64,000 nt of DNA from Planctomycetaceae bacterium (GCA_021732415.1 JAKFVC010000044.1:1-64000), one strand, 5' to 3'; positions 18,601 to 28,728 are shown, numbered from the stretch's first letter. Numbers and translations: made by a program. Notes: generated by a model from the sequence alone, not told the origin.

Positions 18601-21600
18601 TCTCAATGGAGTGATTTCTGAGGGGCCGCACAGTACCGTCACGAAAACGAACGCTGGCCAGTTGACGCTGGCCGGGGCCAATACCTTTGGGAACGGAGTG
18701 AATGTTAATGGTGGAACACTGCTGATCAGCAATGGAAATGCCCTGGGCAGCGGTAACACAGTTGTCGATTCCGGGGCCAGTCTGCTACTGACCAATAATA
18801 TTACTGTGAGCAATTCCATTGATCTGCGCGGAGTAACGGCTCCGGGAATGAGCAAGGTCGAGAATGTCTCTGGCGACAATGAGCTCCAGGGGCTCATCTC
18901 GCTCTACTTTAATAATCAATCATTTGATGTGCCCAGCGGCACGACATTGACTCTGTCGAATGCGATCAGTGGGTCAGTTGATTGGGATAAAAATGGGCCC
19001 GGTATCCTGAGCCTGACTGGTACCAGCACGCAGACGGGGAATGTCAATGTTGGCGATGGAGTTCTACTCGTTGATGGTGATATCTCTGCCAGTCACCAGG
19101 TCTTCGTTGACGGCCGGCTCAGTGGATCGGGTACGGTCCCGACCGTCATTATTTCCAATATTGGCACATTGGCGCCAGGCAGCACGCTCAACTCGTCCTC
19201 AAAGATTCTCCATACCGGCGATCTGTCATTCATGAGTAGTGGATCGACATACAGTGTTGGGATCTACAGCCAAGGACTAGGTCCGGCAGATTTCGATCAG
19301 ACCGTTGTCACTGGCACGGTTGATCTGGCGAGCGCGACGCTCAACGTTTCGTTGAACTATACGCCGACCATCGGTAATGAGATTCCGATTATCGAAAACG
19401 AGGGCAGCGGCGCAATTTCCAACACATTTTCGGGACTGCCCGAAGGATCGCTGCTGACGTTTGGCAACGTGACGATGCAGATCAGCTATGTGGGGGGCAT
19501 AGGCAGTAATGATGTCGTCTTGACCGTAACCGACGTGACCTATACCTGGGACGGCGGCGGAACCGATGACAACTGGAGCACGGCTGCGAACTGGGTGGGC
19601 GACGTGGTCCCCACGCCGGGCTCCAATCTGGTATTTCCGAATGGTGCCGCGCGACAGACCAACTTTAACGACATGATCGGGAGGGATTACCACTCTATCA
19701 CGATTGCGTCTGCGGGCTACGATCTTTTTGGTCACCCGATTGTTTTAGACTCTGGAATCACCACGACCTACGGTTCTGGCAGCTCGCGTTATGATATTGA
19801 CACCTATTCCATGGTCGACCAGACCATTGACGTGGCTGCGGGCGGAACGCTGAAATTCGACAGTCAATTCTCTGATGACTTGCTCACGGCAGGTTTGATC
19901 AAGACCGGTGCGGGCACTCTGATTCTCTCCGGTGGCAACTCGTTCGATGGGGGCATGACTGTCAGCGATGGCTTGCTGATCGTGTCGAATGGTTTGGCGC
20001 TTGGTAGTGCAAACGCCACGATCTCCGATGAGGCCTCACTGGAGGTTAGAGACGGAATTACGATACCCAATGGGATCACTTTCAATGGGCTGGCGACCAG
20101 CGGCACAGTCAAGCTGGTGAGCAGCGGCGGTGATAACGTCGTGCAGGGGGATGTCTCCTTTAACGTCAATAATAATTCGATCGAAGTCACTGCTGGCTCG
20201 ACCTTGACTCTGTCTGGTGCCCTTTCTGGCCATCTCGATCTGGGCAAAGAGGGTGCGGGGACACTGATCCTGTCGGGAACCAGTACGTATTCGGGAGAGA
20301 TGGGTGTTCTGGTTGGAACGGTCCTGGTGAATGGATCTTTGGCAGACTGTCGACTCATATACGACAATAGTGTGCTGGGCGGCTCGGGCACGGTGTCGAC
20401 CGTTGTCGTGTCGAATGTCGGTACGCTGACGCCGGGCAGTGCGCTGGGCAATTCTCCGGCTATTTTAAGCACGGGCAACCTCACGTTCAACGCAGGCGCG
20501 ACGTACAAAGTCGACCTGGATGGTACGACGGAGGGAACTGGCTACGACCAGGCGAATGTGACCGGCAGCGTCGTTCTCAACAATGCGACTCTGGTGGCCT
20601 CGTTGGGCTTTGCAGCAACGGTCGGCGATACTTACACAATCATCGATAATGATGACAGCGATGCGGTTTCGGGCACGTTCTCCGGGTTGTCCGAAGGGGC
20701 GACATTCACGGTCGGCAATGCGACGATGTCGATCAGTTATACCGGAGGAACCAACAGCAACGATGTCGTCCTGACTGTCGTCGACGTGACATACACTTGG
20801 GACGGTGGGGGTGGAGATAACAATTGGACGACCGCCCAAAACTGGGTGAGTGACCTGGTTCCGACACCCGGCTCAAATCTGGTCTTCCCGGCTGGCGCTG
20901 CGCAGAAATCCAATGCGAATGATTTCCCGATCGACACCCCTTTCGGAGACATTACGATTGCCGCCAACGGTTATGGGCTGAGTGGCAGCCGGGTGGCACT
21001 GGATGGAGACCTGTTCTACACCGGGGGCGCCGCCACAGTTGGGCAACTCTATTTTGATATCAACTTGCAACATGACACGACGGTTGAAGTTGATCCAGGA
21101 ACCGGACTGCAGATTTATGGAGCGATCTCCGGCGGCAGCCATGGATTGACTTTAGATGGTGGCGGAGCACTTGTTCTTGGAGGCAATTTTTCAAACACGT
21201 ACACCGGCACCACGACTCTTAATGCAGGCAGCTTGAGTCTGACGAAGGACTCGGGAGCGATCGCGATCGCCGGCGACTTGACTGTGAATGCAGGGGTGAC
21301 TGCGTATGAGTACCACGACGATCAGATCGCTGATTCGTCGGATGTCACGCTGACCGGGGCCAGCCTCTACTTAATGAATCACAATGACACCGTCGGCTCT
21401 TTGACACTGACGGGCGGATATGCGCAGTCAGGTGCCGGGACCTTGACGATCGCCTCGGGTGGATTCATCACGACGAACGCGGATTCGCAGGTCTCTGTGA
21501 TTGGCGGCACCCTGGCATTTGCCGGTCCAAACAATACCTTCACGGTCGCCCAGGGAACCACTCTGGGCGGAAGAGACCTGGTGGTCGAGGCCGCCGTTAC

Positions 21601-24600
21601 CTCTGGGATGAACATCATTAAGGACGGTGCCGGTAAGATGCTGTTGTATGGTGCCAACTCCTATTCGGGTGGCACAAATATTAATTCCGGGATTCTAGAG
21701 ATTCAAAATAGTGCCGGTGCAGGCACCGGAGTCGTGAATATCCTGGGCACCGGGACGCTCGAAGTTTCCGGTAACATCACGGTGAATAATCCGATCTTGA
21801 TTACGACGACCAGTGCCGCCATTCATAGTACGGGCGGCGTCAACACCTTCGGGGACAACGTCACAATTCTCGCAGACACCACTTTAAACGTGGATGCGGG
21901 CGCGTATCTCGCATTTTCCGGAACGATTTCCGATTCGAGCGAGACACACAGTTTGATCAAGACGGGTCTCGGCACGCTCGTGCTGAATGGGACCAATGAC
22001 TATGAGGGCATTACGACGGTCGTCGGTACGTTGGTGGTGAATGGCTCGATTGCCACGAATCAGCACGTGTATGTTAACGGTACACTCGGGGGTTCAGGAA
22101 CCGTTCCCGCCGTGTCGTTGGCATCCACGGCGACGCTCGCCCCGGGAAATTCTCCCGGGATTCTGAACACCAGGAACCTCGCATTTATTATCGGGGCCAC
22201 CTATAGCGTAGAGATTGACGGAAGCTCCGTGGGTACTGAATACGATCAAACGAATGTTACGGGCACCGTTGATCTGGACAACGCAACGCTGTCGTTGTCG
22301 CTGGGATACACGCCGACAATTGGTGACACATTTACAATCATTGACAATGATGATTTCGATCCAATTACTGGCACCTTTAATGGGCTGTCTGAAGGCTCGA
22401 CCTTGACGATCGGGAACGTCACGTTCACGATCAGCTATCAGGGGGGCACCAATAATAATGATGTTGTGTTGACGGTGACTGATGTCACTTTTGTCTGGTC
22501 GGGTGCCAGCCCTGACGACAGCTTCTGGACCAATCCGGACAACTGGGTAGGCGGGCTGGTGCCGACCCCTGGTTCTAATCTGATCTTCCCGAGTAACCCT
22601 GATAATACTGAGAGCGTCGACAATTTGGCCTCTGGCATGGTCTTCCATTCGATTACCGTTGCCGGCAGTAACTACGACATTTACGGAAATGATATCGCCC
22701 TCGCGAACGGGTTGACGACGCTCTATTCGTCCGGGACTTCCAGATTCGAACTCAACACGCAGTTGCTCGCCAACACGGCGATCGACGTGGCGAGTGGTGG
22801 CACGCTGAATTTCGGCGGTGCGATCTCCGGTGCATTCAGCCTGTCTAAGACAGGGCAAGGCACGTTAGATCTGACTGCGGATAATTCTTATACCGGCGTT
22901 ACTAATGTCAGTGCGGGCAAATTACTGGCGAATGCATTCATTACGTCGAGCAGCCACGTTTATGTCGACGGCACTTTAGGCGGCTTATCTGCTGTTCCTG
23001 CAGTCTCGATTTCGTCGACCGGCACATTGTCACCGGGCAACTCACCAGCCATTCTGAATACGGGTGACTTGGATTTTAGCAACAATTCGAGCTACATCGT
23101 TGAACTGGATGGAACCACCGCCGGTGATGATTACGATCAGACCAAGGTAACCGGTACCGTCGATCTGACGGGAGCTATTCTGGATGTTTCTCTGGGCTAT
23201 AGTCCGACGAGTGGTGACTCGTGGACAATCATTGACAACGACGATAGCGATCCGGTCGTCGGTACCTTCCTCGGATTGCCCGAAGGGAGCACCCTCGCAG
23301 TTGATACCTACACATTTGTCATCACGTACGTTGGCGGTACCGAACACAATGACGTCGTCTTGATCTCGAATCAGGCCCCAACGGCTGTCGGCCTGAGTAG
23401 CGCCAGCGTCCCCGAAAACGAGCCTTCTGGCACTGTGGTTGGTACTTTCAACACGACCGATCCGGATGTGGGAGATACGTTTGCCTACACCCTCGTAAGT
23501 GGCTCTGGAGATGACGATAACACGTCGTATACGATCGACAGCACCGGCCAACTCCTGACTGCTGCGAGTTTTGATCGTGAGACGAAAGAGTTCTACTCGA
23601 TCCTTGTCCGTAGCACCGATGTAGGCGGACTGTATGTCGAGCAACAGTTCACGATTACTGTATTGCCGGTGAATGACAATGCCCCGGTGTTTACCTCGTC
23701 GGCAACATTCGACGTTGAGGAAAACACTTCCACAGTGGGCACCGTTGCCGCCAGCGACGCCGATCTGCCGGCACAGACTGTCACCTACAGCATTACTGGT
23801 GGAACTGATAAGGCGTTGTTCCACATTGATTCTGACAGTGGAGCATTGACCTTCATCACATCACCCGACTATGAGTTGCCGGGCAATGCGAATGCGGACA
23901 ATGTTTATCTGGTCGATGTGACGGCTGACGATGGCTTAGGTCAGACGACGGTTCAGCATCTCTCCGTCACGGTGACACCGGTGAATGACAGCTTCCCGAT
24001 CTTCACGTCAGCCACTTTATTTAATGTGCCAGAGAACACGACCCTCGTCGGGACGATGTCGGCCACCGATGACGATCTCCCGGCTCAGACGCTCACGTAC
24101 AGTCTGGTGCCGAATCCGGACTCGGCGCTGTTTACGATCGACCCTGCGACGGGAGTCTTGGAATTCGTCAGTGCTCCAAACTATGAATCTCCGTCGGACA
24201 GCGACGCGAATAACACCTATTTTCTGTTGATTAGCGTTGCCGATGGAATTAGTTCGCTTCAGAATCAATTCATCGAGGTCATCGTAACTCCGGTGAATGA
24301 ATTTGCGCCGGCCTTTAGTTCGTCGGCCACATTTAATGTCCCTGAGAACACCACGGCAGTTGGGACAGTTTCGACGACCGATGCCGATTTGCCGGCTCAG
24401 TCGGTGACTTATGGCCTGGGTGGTGCCGATGCCGCGTTGTTCACAATCAATGCGACCTCAGGAGTCCTGGCGTTTATCACGGCGCCCGACTACGAACTGC
24501 CGCCTGGCGCGAACAGCGACAATGTGTATCACGTCGATGTGATCGCCAACGACAACGCGGGCCGTACGTCGACCCAGAACGTGACCGTCACAGTTACTCC

Positions 24601-26032
24601 GATGAATGACAATGCTCCCATCTTTACTTCCCTGGCGGCGGCGATCATTCCCGAAAACTCAACCATCGTTGAAACAGTCCATGCTACAGATGCAGATTTT
24701 CCCGCGCAATCGTTGATCTACAGCATCACCGGCGGTCTCGATTCTGCATTGTTCCATATTGATTCTGCGACTGGCGTTCTGTCGTTCATCACAGCTCCGG
24801 ACTACGAAGTGCCCACCGACAACGGCACGAACAATTCGTACTTTGTGGACATTACCGCCAGTGACAATGCGGGCCAGTCCACGGTGCAGCACATCGCCAT
24901 CACCGTGACACCACTCAACGACAACGCTCCGTTCTTCACCTCTCCCGGTGCGTTCAACGTTGCCGAAAACGCGACATCCGTGGGGACAGTTGCCGCCACC
25001 GACGCCGATAGGCCGGCTCAACCGATCACGTACAGCATCACAGGAGGAGCCGATGAGACGCTGTTCACAATCAATCCTACGACTGGCGTGCTTACCTTTA
25101 ATACTGCCCCCAATTATGAGTCACCAGCCGATGACTTAACGGACAATGTTTATCACGTCGATGTGACGGCGAACGACAACTCGGGACTGACGACGATTCA
25201 GCTGATCGCGGTCACTGTAACGCCAGTCAATGACAACGCCCCGGTCTTTAGCTCGGCGACGAGCTTTACCATCGCCGAGAACACGACGATTGCCGGGACG
25301 GTGTCTGCGACGGATGCCGATTTGCCTGCTCAGGCAATGGCTTACAGCATCACAGGTGGAGTCGATCGAACACTCTTTAGTATTAATCCGAATACTGGCG
25401 TCTTGTCGTTCCTGACCGCACCGGATTACGAACATCCCGCAGATGTCGGAGCTGACAATTCCTATGAAGTTCAAGTCACGGCAAATGATGAAGCAGGGAT
25501 GTCGACGGCTCAAGATGTGACGGTGAATATCACAAATGCCGTCGAAGACCCCGTTATCACCTTGAATCCAGTCGATGGGTCGTATTACCTCGATAAAGAG
25601 AACGCGTACGTTGATCCGACCGCTCAGTATCAGGCTGATGTCACTGAAACTGATTATTCTGTAGCCGTGCTGACGGTGTCGATTACTGCCAATCGCCAGT
25701 CGAAGGACGTGCTGGGCATCAATCCTCAGGGCAATAGACCAGGCCAGATAAGTCTGAAGGGGAAAAGCGTGTTCTTCGGTGGAGTGGTCATCGGCACCTT
25801 CCAGGGTGGCTCGAAATCTCAACCTGATCTGGTTATCACGTTTAATTCATCTGCTTCGGAGGCGGCGGTCCAGGCGCTGGTGAAACGCATCACGTTCTTC
25901 GCGAAGAACGAGCGTCGGGCGTCACATGATCCCCGGACGGTTCAAATGCAGATCACGAATGTCAGTGGCCATAATAGCAACGCGGCGACTCGGCAGATCA
26001 ATATCGACGGCACGATGGCGCGAGGCCGGTAG
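15656..26032 (+). CDS. Giant LEPR-XLL-type surface protein: six autotransporter-like beta modules, seven cadherin repeats
   Basis: A 3,458-residue protein (about 350 kDa). The GTG start at 15656 follows GAGGAA with good spacing. There is no classical signal peptide; LEERVVL at residues 36-42 resembles the LEPR-XLL N-terminal signal of very large planctomycete proteins. Six modules each open with a WDGGGxDNNWTTAxNW motif (about residues 47, 460, 877, 1295, 1712 and 2278) and close with LPEGxxFxxGNxxxxISYxGG. Inside are autotransporter-associated beta-strand repeats (KTGAGTLxLSGxNSYxGG), predicting right-handed beta-helices. Modules 1-4 repeat every 1,239-1,254 bases; module 5 is longer and module 6 shorter. 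From about 2571 to 3290 run seven cadherin-like repeats (NDNAPVF, PENTT, DADLPAQ), which usually bind calcium. The last 165 residues (ITFNSSASEAAVQALVKRITF) form a cap seen in similar proteins. The likely role is adhesion or surface layer. It converges on a beta-helix gene. Confidence 0.93.
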   Translation: MLIKRFFDHISALFPPHKKSRSGKQNRSPVGAVERLEERVVLTVDTFTWDGGGSDTNWMTAENWDTDVIPTEGSNLVFPDGFAGSSSNDFPDNTNFNDITIASAGYSLSGNVIDLDGDLFETATGVSAISFGIELQSGRTVNVVSGGQLALNGNIDDGAASYSLSKTGAGTLTLPTANSYDGGTMVDGGLLEISNYLALGTGAVSINDSSSFALNDDIDVSNPLTLTGLPNAGYNKLLNESGNNTYSGSIAITGPNNESIEVGSGQTLTLTGSLSGSRDLDKNGSGTLDLDGTSTHTGHLNVYDGTLLVNGDYSTSSLIFVDGTLGGTGTVSAVEISNIGTLAPGNSPGILHTGDLTFSSSGSIYSVQINGTTVGSDYDQTDATGSITLADATLSISLGFLPDVGDTFEIINNEGSGAVNGTFNGLPEGATFTIGNQPFEITYVGGDSNDVYLTALMRVDVWTGNGGDSNWTTDTNWLSGVAPLPGDQLVFPSGSADFTTINDFSAGTEFDSIVIASANYSLIGNPILIDHGISASYSAGTSTIDFNTTLGLPQPVFVQDGGQLTIGGAITDGTNTFLLQKTGGGTLTLSASNSYDGGTLVSGGFVEVTDGSALGTSSVFVGDLASLMLSNDISINNSMTLDGRTAGGFSKLVVGSGVYQIHGNIALTSNNQSFEVPSGGSLSIDSVISGSVDFDKNGAGQLVLSGTSTHTGRINVGNGSLFVDGDTSSSDLMFVDGILGGTGKVGALSISSIGTLAPGDLSPGILDTGDVSLVNDSIYSVELLGRTVDSEYDQLNVTGGVNLGTQHGFLTVSLGFRPTVGDVFTIINNDDTDGVIGYFLGLPEGTTFDIGNVTFRISYRAGTNDNDVTLTVANILDTWDGGGGDNNWTTAANWVGDIAPQGGDSLVFPVGAPRQTTTNDFDSGTWFDGITIADPNYVLGGNAIELDGDIAATYSAGVALINLNMELGSNVVIDVAAGGVLALNGVISEGPHSTVTKTNAGQLTLAGANTFGNGVNVNGGTLLISNGNALGSGNTVVDSGASLLLTNNITVSNSIDLRGVTAPGMSKVENVSGDNELQGLISLYFNNQSFDVPSGTTLTLSNAISGSVDWDKNGPGILSLTGTSTQTGNVNVGDGVLLVDGDISASHQVFVDGRLSGSGTVPTVIISNIGTLAPGSTLNSSSKILHTGDLSFMSSGSTYSVGIYSQGLGPADFDQTVVTGTVDLASATLNVSLNYTPTIGNEIPIIENEGSGAISNTFSGLPEGSLLTFGNVTMQISYVGGIGSNDVVLTVTDVTYTWDGGGTDDNWSTAANWVGDVVPTPGSNLVFPNGAARQTNFNDMIGRDYHSITIASAGYDLFGHPIVLDSGITTTYGSGSSRYDIDTYSMVDQTIDVAAGGTLKFDSQFSDDLLTAGLIKTGAGTLILSGGNSFDGGMTVSDGLLIVSNGLALGSANATISDEASLEVRDGITIPNGITFNGLATSGTVKLVSSGGDNVVQGDVSFNVNNNSIEVTAGSTLTLSGALSGHLDLGKEGAGTLILSGTSTYSGEMGVLVGTVLVNGSLADCRLIYDNSVLGGSGTVSTVVVSNVGTLTPGSALGNSPAILSTGNLTFNAGATYKVDLDGTTEGTGYDQANVTGSVVLNNATLVASLGFAATVGDTYTIIDNDDSDAVSGTFSGLSEGATFTVGNATMSISYTGGTNSNDVVLTVVDVTYTWDGGGGDNNWTTAQNWVSDLVPTPGSNLVFPAGAAQKSNANDFPIDTPFGDITIAANGYGLSGSRVALDGDLFYTGGAATVGQLYFDINLQHDTTVEVDPGTGLQIYGAISGGSHGLTLDGGGALVLGGNFSNTYTGTTTLNAGSLSLTKDSGAIAIAGDLTVNAGVTAYEYHDDQIADSSDVTLTGASLYLMNHNDTVGSLTLTGGYAQSGAGTLTIASGGFITTNADSQVSVIGGTLAFAGPNNTFTVAQGTTLGGRDLVVEAAVTSGMNIIKDGAGKMLLYGANSYSGGTNINSGILEIQNSAGAGTGVVNILGTGTLEVSGNITVNNPILITTTSAAIHSTGGVNTFGDNVTILADTTLNVDAGAYLAFSGTISDSSETHSLIKTGLGTLVLNGTNDYEGITTVVGTLVVNGSIATNQHVYVNGTLGGSGTVPAVSLASTATLAPGNSPGILNTRNLAFIIGATYSVEIDGSSVGTEYDQTNVTGTVDLDNATLSLSLGYTPTIGDTFTIIDNDDFDPITGTFNGLSEGSTLTIGNVTFTISYQGGTNNNDVVLTVTDVTFVWSGASPDDSFWTNPDNWVGGLVPTPGSNLIFPSNPDNTESVDNLASGMVFHSITVAGSNYDIYGNDIALANGLTTLYSSGTSRFELNTQLLANTAIDVASGGTLNFGGAISGAFSLSKTGQGTLDLTADNSYTGVTNVSAGKLLANAFITSSSHVYVDGTLGGLSAVPAVSISSTGTLSPGNSPAILNTGDLDFSNNSSYIVELDGTTAGDDYDQTKVTGTVDLTGAILDVSLGYSPTSGDSWTIIDNDDSDPVVGTFLGLPEGSTLAVDTYTFVITYVGGTEHNDVVLISNQAPTAVGLSSASVPENEPSGTVVGTFNTTDPDVGDTFAYTLVSGSGDDDNTSYTIDSTGQLLTAASFDRETKEFYSILVRSTDVGGLYVEQQFTITVLPVNDNAPVFTSSATFDVEENTSTVGTVAASDADLPAQTVTYSITGGTDKALFHIDSDSGALTFITSPDYELPGNANADNVYLVDVTADDGLGQTTVQHLSVTVTPVNDSFPIFTSATLFNVPENTTLVGTMSATDDDLPAQTLTYSLVPNPDSALFTIDPATGVLEFVSAPNYESPSDSDANNTYFLLISVADGISSLQNQFIEVIVTPVNEFAPAFSSSATFNVPENTTAVGTVSTTDADLPAQSVTYGLGGADAALFTINATSGVLAFITAPDYELPPGANSDNVYHVDVIANDNAGRTSTQNVTVTVTPMNDNAPIFTSLAAAIIPENSTIVETVHATDADFPAQSLIYSITGGLDSALFHIDSATGVLSFITAPDYEVPTDNGTNNSYFVDITASDNAGQSTVQHIAITVTPLNDNAPFFTSPGAFNVAENATSVGTVAATDADRPAQPITYSITGGADETLFTINPTTGVLTFNTAPNYESPADDLTDNVYHVDVTANDNSGLTTIQLIAVTVTPVNDNAPVFSSATSFTIAENTTIAGTVSATDADLPAQAMAYSITGGVDRTLFSINPNTGVLSFLTAPDYEHPADVGADNSYEVQVTANDEAGMSTAQDVTVNITNAVEDPVITLNPVDGSYYLDKENAYVDPTAQYQADVTETDYSVAVLTVSITANRQSKDVLGINPQGNRPGQISLKGKSVFFGGVVIGTFQGGSKSQPDLVITFNSSASEAAVQALVKRITFFAKNERRASHDPRTVQMQITNVSGHNSNAATRQINIDGTMARGR

Positions 26033-26036
26033 TCCG

Positions 26037-26095
26037 CCCCCGTGGCAGACGCTGCTAGCGTCTGCGTTCCGACGCTGGCAGAGTCGGCCACGGGG
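26037..26095. repeat. Family D nested palindrome, copy 1
   Basis: Starts 5 bases after the stop of the giant gene. The ends are CCCCGTGG and CCACGGGG; the left hairpin is CAGACGCT-gct-AGCGTCTG, the right one (reversed) CCGACTCT/GCGTCGG-like with one mismatch. It lies between two convergent genes. Confidence 0.8.
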
Positions 26096-26113
26096 CACAC
26101 GTACTGACGCGAG

Positions 26114-28174
26114 CTATTTGGCGGCCGTTTCCCCATAGAGCGGAATTCGGCCGTCGACCCCCACGCCCCACGACTTTGTATTCAGAGGCAGTGCACCGGC
26201 ATCTGGCAGGCCGGCGTCGGCAGTGCGTAAGACGTCGGGCCATTCGGAAGGCAGAGCCACACCGGAGTTGACCGCCTGACTAGTAGATTTTAGCCCGAGA
26301 TCCATTTTGGGCAACTCGGCGAGCGTCAAGTTCACGAACGCGGGGTCAGCCCAATGGTCCAGGGTTGTCCAACCTGGCTCAAAGAACTGCTTGCTGTCGA
26401 TGAAGAGCTTTGAAGTACGAAACTTCGCGAAGGGATCCAGGTTACCGGCGGAACTTGGTGCGAAGCTCCACAGAAGATTTCCCCCTTCGCGTAAGTTGGA
26501 CGCAACTCCCATACCCATGCCTGGCGATCCTTCCAGTTGGACTAAGATGTTATTAAACACATGACGTTCGGTTTTACTGATTCCTACCGTACCGAGACCG
26601 AACAGGAAGTAGTCACGGAATACCGAGGCTCGCCGGATGATGGTGTTGTGATAGAACCGCATGACGGGATAGATCGGGCTGCCGTGGTCGCCTACCAGGA
26701 CTCCTTCGTTATGCAGATATTCACCAGTTGGTTCGTCTTTCGTGGGCATTGCATAGTAGACCCCGGCCCGTGGATCGAGGACGTTGCGATAGACGAACAC
26801 TCCGGTGTTCGGATCGTGATCGACTGGTGATTCGTCCTTCTCCAGTTCATGTTGTTGAAACATTCCCAGACAGGCGCCAATACGGTTCTGATAGACGAAC
26901 ATCGAGTGATTGCGTCGCTTGGGGCCAAACTCGAGACCATCGTCGTTGAAGTTGTCGACGTAGTTGTGATGGAACTGAAGATTCTTCACGAAGCGGAGGA
27001 AGGCGCAATCGTGGTCGTCGGTAAATTCGCACCAGGCGAATTCAATGTTCTCATTCTCTGGCTGGCCGTTTTGGAAAATGACCTGGTAGGAAGCCGTCCC
27101 GCGATACTTCATGTGGCCGCGTCCTGTCCAGGGAGCCGCCAGTCCGCGAAAGGCGGAGTGGGTGACGCGAATCTCCTTTGAGGCGCTCACCAGCAAGGCC
27201 GGGAAGCCGCCGAAGATCGTCAGATGGTCAAGATCGATGTTCTCGGAACCGTAGAGGTTGATCATGGGGCTGCCGGTGGCACCGCGGAGAACCAGGTCGC
27301 GAATCTGCACATGCTTGATACCACTGATGCGCAGTACTTCGCCGCCGAATCCCAAGGCCACAATCAGTGGCATTTTGCGCGGGTCAGTCTCGCCGCGATA
27401 GGCGCGATCTCCCAAGCCTGCCAGTCGATTATGACTGAGCCGGATGTGGACGCGTCCCGTTTCCCGATTGAACCACAGACCGGGACCGCAGTAGGGGCCG
27501 GCCTCGCGATCGTTACCCTTGGCTGCGGCCGGCCAAAACTCCGTTGGCGCACGCAAGTCGCCGATGGTGCGATATCCATGTAGCGGAATCATCGAGTCGG
27601 CAAAGTTCCCCAGGGCGATCGGACGTTCCGTTTCGATGCCCCACATCGGTTCCCAGGCAGTTGGCAAAAACTGATGCGGCACTTGGCGATCGTCAATCTG
27701 GGGATAAGTCTTGGTCGAGACGTACTCTCCCTCGGCACCCCCTTCGAATGGCTGCCAGCTTGTGGCGGGACTGTCGCAGAATTCACGCAATCCACCATCC
27801 AGGATGGAGATCTCGCCCGGATAGCCGCAAATGGTAATTGGTTTTGCGGCCGTTCCCGAATGGCGAAGGAACGGACGCTCGTAATACGTGCCGCCGCGCA
27901 GATAGAGCGTATCACCTGGTTTGAGTTGCCGGGTGGCGTGAGCAAGGGTTTTCCAAGGATGCAGTTGGCTGCCATCTTGGGCATCATCTCCTTTGCTCGT
28001 CGAATCGACGAAGAATGCTGGCCCTGGAGCGAGCGGTCGAGTCGATGCCGTCGGCAGCGGTCGCATCGGTGGATGAGAAAGGAGCTTGCCCTCTGCCGCT
28101 TTGATTTGGTTGGCCTGCCCCAGCAGGGCGACCAGCGAAAGGGTAACAACTTGTACAAGAGTTGAGCACGACAT
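26114..28174 (-). CDS. Secreted right-handed parallel beta-helix protein
   Basis: A 686-residue protein. The ATG at 28174 follows CGGAG and starts a clear signal peptide (TLVQVVTLSLVALLGQANQIKA); an in-frame ATG 52 codons upstream would bury it. The mature N-terminus has FFVDSTSKGDDAQDGSQL, then PWKTLAHATRQLKPGDTLYL and GGTYYERP, the entry motif of DUF1565/pectate-lyase-like beta-helix proteins. The middle contains rung-like repeats (NIDLDHLTIFGGFPALLVSA, NLQFHHNYVDNFNDDGLEFG) typical of parallel beta-helix repeats. It probably acts on or binds polysaccharide outside the cytoplasm; catalytic residues cannot be assigned. It converges on the giant surface gene. Confidence 0.85.
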   Translation of the reverse strand: MSCSTLVQVVTLSLVALLGQANQIKAAEGKLLSHPPMRPLPTASTRPLAPGPAFFVDSTSKGDDAQDGSQLHPWKTLAHATRQLKPGDTLYLRGGTYYERPFLRHSGTAAKPITICGYPGEISILDGGLREFCDSPATSWQPFEGGAEGEYVSTKTYPQIDDRQVPHQFLPTAWEPMWGIETERPIALGNFADSMIPLHGYRTIGDLRAPTEFWPAAAKGNDREAGPYCGPGLWFNRETGRVHIRLSHNRLAGLGDRAYRGETDPRKMPLIVALGFGGEVLRISGIKHVQIRDLVLRGATGSPMINLYGSENIDLDHLTIFGGFPALLVSASKEIRVTHSAFRGLAAPWTGRGHMKYRGTASYQVIFQNGQPENENIEFAWCEFTDDHDCAFLRFVKNLQFHHNYVDNFNDDGLEFGPKRRNHSMFVYQNRIGACLGMFQQHELEKDESPVDHDPNTGVFVYRNVLDPRAGVYYAMPTKDEPTGEYLHNEGVLVGDHGSPIYPVMRFYHNTIIRRASVFRDYFLFGLGTVGISKTERHVFNNILVQLEGSPGMGMGVASNLREGGNLLWSFAPSSAGNLDPFAKFRTSKLFIDSKQFFEPGWTTLDHWADPAFVNLTLAELPKMDLGLKSTSQAVNSGVALPSEWPDVLRTADAGLPDAGALPLNTKSWGVGVDGRIPLYGETAAK

Positions 28175-28508
28175 CTTGAAACTCCGGGAGTTGCGAGGCG
28201 GAGACAGATCGAAAGAGAGGTCGGTTATTTGACGGTGCAAAATTTCATTCACCCGCATAAGGGGCTGCATCGAGATGGAAATCCTGTCCCGTTTAAGTGT
28301 GATCGTACGATGAATGACGGCGAAAACCAAGCTTTGCGATTCGGGAAGCGGGAAAGAGCTGCAATTCGCGATTTCCCGTCGGGCGACGTCATCGACTCAA
28401 GGAATTGTGCTGGACGTCGCAACTACTTGACACGAATCTGCACCACCGTACAATCCCGGAGCGTGCCGACGCCGATCCGGCATCGGAGCAATAGAAAGAA
28501 CAGGTTCA
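28175..28508. other. Divergent intergenic region
   Basis: About 330 bases between the beta-helix gene (minus) and the acidic small protein (plus). It must hold both promoters. No tRNA, repeat or clear sigma-70 box was found; the candidate TTGACG near 28227 lacks a properly spaced -10 element. Confidence 0.5.
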
Positions 28509-28682
28509 ATGATGATTGACGATGATGACGTGGACGATGAATTCGAAGATGACGATACAGAAGAACTGGACGACGACGAGTTCGACGACGACTTCGATGA
28601 TGAAGGCGATGACGACCTCGACGACGATCTGGATGACGACGATGACGATGAGGAAGACGACGACGAAGACGAAGACGATTAG
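28509..28682 (+). CDS. Small extremely acidic Asp/Glu-rich protein (57 aa)
   Basis: The ORF ATG 28509 to TAG 28680-28682 encodes MMIDDDDVDDEFEDDDTEEL and continues almost entirely as Asp, Glu and a few Phe and Leu, ending DEDEDD; the net charge is about -45. Nothing in it is basic or structured. It is followed 46 bases later by a strong 11-bp hairpin terminator, which supports a real short transcript. An AGAAAGAACAGG stretch upstream is a weak ribosome binding site. Acidic tails and stand-alone proteins of this kind can bind cations or basic proteins, but no function can be assigned. The antisense ORFs over the same bases are composition artefacts. Confidence 0.6.
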   Translation: MMIDDDDVDDEFEDDDTEELDDDEFDDDFDDEGDDDLDDDLDDDDDDEEDDDEDEDD

Positions 28683-28728
28683 TTTGATCACTTCTTCGCC
28701 AATGGCGCAGAGGTCTTAGCAGAATAGA

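Noticed and set aside
22094-22858. Long minus-strand ORFs inside the giant gene (also 23042-23824 and 25136-25822)
   Set aside because: They are antisense to periodic beta-repeat and cadherin coding sequence; the open frame follows from codon bias and no motif or start supports them.
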